Below are positions 21,142-22,396 of a DNA stretch of 22,396 nucleotides, piece by piece. Made by a program: the position numbers and the translations under genes. Within the stretch, counting starts at the first letter, position 1. Every line of letters starts with the position of its first letter. The notes under the pieces are model-generated. The model had not been told where the DNA came from, did no database searches, and saw only the letters and a list, made by a program, of their open reading frames with translations. Source of the DNA: an uncultured Lentisphaeria bacterium (GTDB lineage: Bacteria; Verrucomicrobiota; Lentisphaeria; JABSQK01; CAJWLW01); NCBI GenBank assembly GCA_913042885.1, contig CAJWLW010000046.1, positions 1 through 22,396 of the forward strand, given 5' to 3'.

Positions 21142-22371
21142 ATGAAAAAAATACAAACCGTCCAGATCGGCGCCGGAGGCTACGGCGAATTTTACATGGA
21201 GGAATATCTGTCCGGTGCGCACGAGAACATAACGCTCGCCGGCGTCGTCGATCCGTTCATCGATCGCTGCAGCACCCATGACACCTTGCTGGCGAAAGGC
21301 ATACCGGTTTTCGACAACCTGGAGGCCTTTTACGCCGAGCACAGCGCCGAGCTGGCAGTTATCGCGTCGCCGATCCAGTTTCACCTGCAGCAGACAACCG
21401 TTGCTCTACAAAACGGCAGTCATGTTCTCTGCGAAAAACCACTGGGCGCCACCTGGCAGGAGGTGCAGCAGATGATCGCCGCCCGCGACGCCACCGACCG
21501 TTTCGTCGCCATCGGCTTCCAGGCATCGTTCTCGGTGCCGGTGCAACAACTCAAGGCCGATATAATGTCCGGGCGTTTCGGGGCGCCAAAACGCCTGAAG
21601 ACAATTGCTCTGTGGCGCCGTTTCAACGGGTACTACGAACGTGCCAGCTGGGCCGGTCAACTGCGCACGCCAGGTGGCGATTGGGTGCTGGACAGCCCGG
21701 CCAACAATGCCACGGCACACTACCTGCACAACAGCCTTTACGTCATCGGTCCGGAGGTCGACCGCAGCGCCACACCAGCGACGGTCTGCGCTGAACTTTA
21801 TCGAGCCAATGACATCACCAGCTTCGACACCTCAGCGACGCGGATCATGACGACGGAAGGCGTCGAAATCCTGTTCTATACCTCCCACGCTGCCGACGAC
21901 AAAGAAAATCTCGGACCAGTCTTCCACTACGAGTTCGAGGATGCCACAGTGCAATACGAGATCGACAACTCGATTGTTGCCTACCACAACGGCGAGGTCA
22001 TAGACACCTACGGCGACCCCTGCGAAGACTCGACCTGCAAATTAATCGCTGCCGCAGACGCTGCTGCCGGCAATCGTTCCATCGTCTGCGGCCCCGAGGC
22101 GGCCGGCATGCAGACGCTGTGCATCAACGGCATGCACGAATCCATGCCGAACATCTGCCAGTGGCCGGCGGACCTGATCACAATGGGGAATCTCGAAGAA
22201 GAACACTCGGAACAGTACCGGCAGGTAACCGGTCTGCGGCAGGCTCTCAAGGCGTGCTACGACCAAAATCAACTCCCGGCGGAGTGCGGGATACCCTGGG
22301 CAGTCGCTGGCGATATCGTCGACATGAGTGGATACAAAGCGTTCCCCCGCGACCCGGCGCGGTTCCCGTGA
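21142..22371 (+). CDS. Gfo/Idh/MocA family NAD(P)-dependent oxidoreductase
   Basis: A cytoplasmic 409-residue oxidoreductase of the Gfo/Idh/MocA family, members of which oxidise or reduce sugars, inositols or sugar derivatives. It has an N-terminal Rossmann fold with GAGGYG at 10-15, the EKP signature at 98-100 (LCEKPLG) carrying the usual active-site lysine (Lys99), and a C-terminal alpha/beta domain with GGDWVLDSPANNATAHYLHN at about 178-197, where Asp184 and His193 are likely catalytic positions. ATG 21142 has AGAGGA at 21122-21127, rather far (14 bases), and 21 bases separate it from the PEGA gene. The stop overlaps the GTG of the next gene by four bases. Whether this metabolic enzyme belongs functionally to the envelope operon is unclear; it may pair with the CYTH gene or with sugar enzymes elsewhere. 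Confidence 0.9.
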   Translation: MKKIQTVQIGAGGYGEFYMEEYLSGAHENITLAGVVDPFIDRCSTHDTLLAKGIPVFDNLEAFYAEHSAELAVIASPIQFHLQQTTVALQNGSHVLCEKPLGATWQEVQQMIAARDATDRFVAIGFQASFSVPVQQLKADIMSGRFGAPKRLKTIALWRRFNGYYERASWAGQLRTPGGDWVLDSPANNATAHYLHNSLYVIGPEVDRSATPATVCAELYRANDITSFDTSATRIMTTEGVEILFYTSHAADDKENLGPVFHYEFEDATVQYEIDNSIVAYHNGEVIDTYGDPCEDSTCKLIAAADAAAGNRSIVCGPEAAGMQTLCINGMHESMPNICQWPADLITMGNLEEEHSEQYRQVTGLRQALKACYDQNQLPAECGIPWAVAGDIVDMSGYKAFPRDPARFP

Positions 22372-22396
22372 GTACCGAAATCGAGCGAAAGTTTCT
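22368..22396 (+). CDS. Start of a CYTH-domain (triphosphate tunnel metalloenzyme) protein, truncated by window end
   Basis: Only nine codons plus two bases are visible, reading M-S-T-E-I-E-R-K-F and then a partial codon. The E-I-E-R-K-F motif directly after the start is the hallmark of CYTH proteins (inorganic triphosphatases, class IV adenylate cyclases, thiamine triphosphatase), in which the ExExK glutamates bind metal and the lysine binds triphosphate. The GTG at 22368 overlaps the Gfo/Idh/MocA stop in a GTGA junction, the same arrangement used at 5744 and 16025. Identification rests on this short motif alone. Confidence 0.6.

Noticed and set aside
1..22396. Phage, plasmid, toxin-antitoxin or defence island
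   Set aside because: No integrase, transposase, replication protein, restriction or toxin motifs, and no abrupt change in composition apart from the short AT-rich island near 7861-7920.

Overview
The window looks like a chromosomal piece of a GC-rich, diderm (Gram-negative type) bacterium. It encodes a Lol-type lipoprotein-release transporter, an ExbB/TolQ-type proton channel, two lipobox-bearing lipoproteins and an FtsB-like divisome protein. Coding density is high, genes often overlap by 1-4 bases, and GTG/TTG starts are common. The mix of DUF4159 + MoxR, a very large TPR protein next to ExbB, concanavalin-like lipoproteins, an AP-endonuclease-type sugar isomerase and a Gfo/Idh/MocA oxidoreductase recalls the PVC group or Hydrogenedentota-like phyla. 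That placement is inference from gene content only. I see no insertion sequence, integrase, CRISPR array, tRNA or rRNA, so this reads as core/house chromosome rather than a mobile island.

Layout, left to right. (1) 1-2695, plus strand: the tail of an unidentified gene, translationally coupled to a CocE/NonD-type serine hydrolase, then a DUF374 lysophospholipid-acyltransferase-like protein. (2) 2686-4678, minus strand: LolC/E-type permease followed by LolD ATPase, convergent with the acyltransferase. (3) 4893-7516, plus strand: a sugar isomerase/epimerase-type TIM barrel coupled by a GTGA overlap to an unusual 590-residue protein that fuses an NAD-dependent sugar epimerase to a family 2 glycosyltransferase. 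(4) 7529-10571, minus strand: dinG-type Fe-S helicase, then cysC (APS kinase), then an ftsB-like gene whose best start is a TTG behind a strong ribosome binding site. (5) 10614-10909: a gene-free stretch with several nested inverted repeats, possibly a structured RNA on the minus strand. (6) 10910-13023, minus strand: a secreted DUF4159 protein and a MoxR AAA ATPase. (7) 13302-22396, plus strand: a long run of tightly packed genes: a 908-residue TPR protein, an ExbB/TolQ-like channel, an unrecognised secreted protein, a large lipoprotein with concanavalin-like repeats, a PEGA-domain lipoprotein, a Gfo/Idh/MocA oxidoreductase and the first codons of a CYTH-domain protein.

The most promising candidate for an undescribed system is region 7, together with the divergent DUF4159-MoxR pair. 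It joins a periplasmic TPR scaffold, an energy-coupling channel with no ExbD/TolR partner in its operon, a novel secreted protein and two lipoproteins that could carry the load-bearing or glycan-binding role. The LolDE transporter and DUF374 acyltransferase encoded nearby fit a cell-envelope theme, but a functional link between the clusters is inference.
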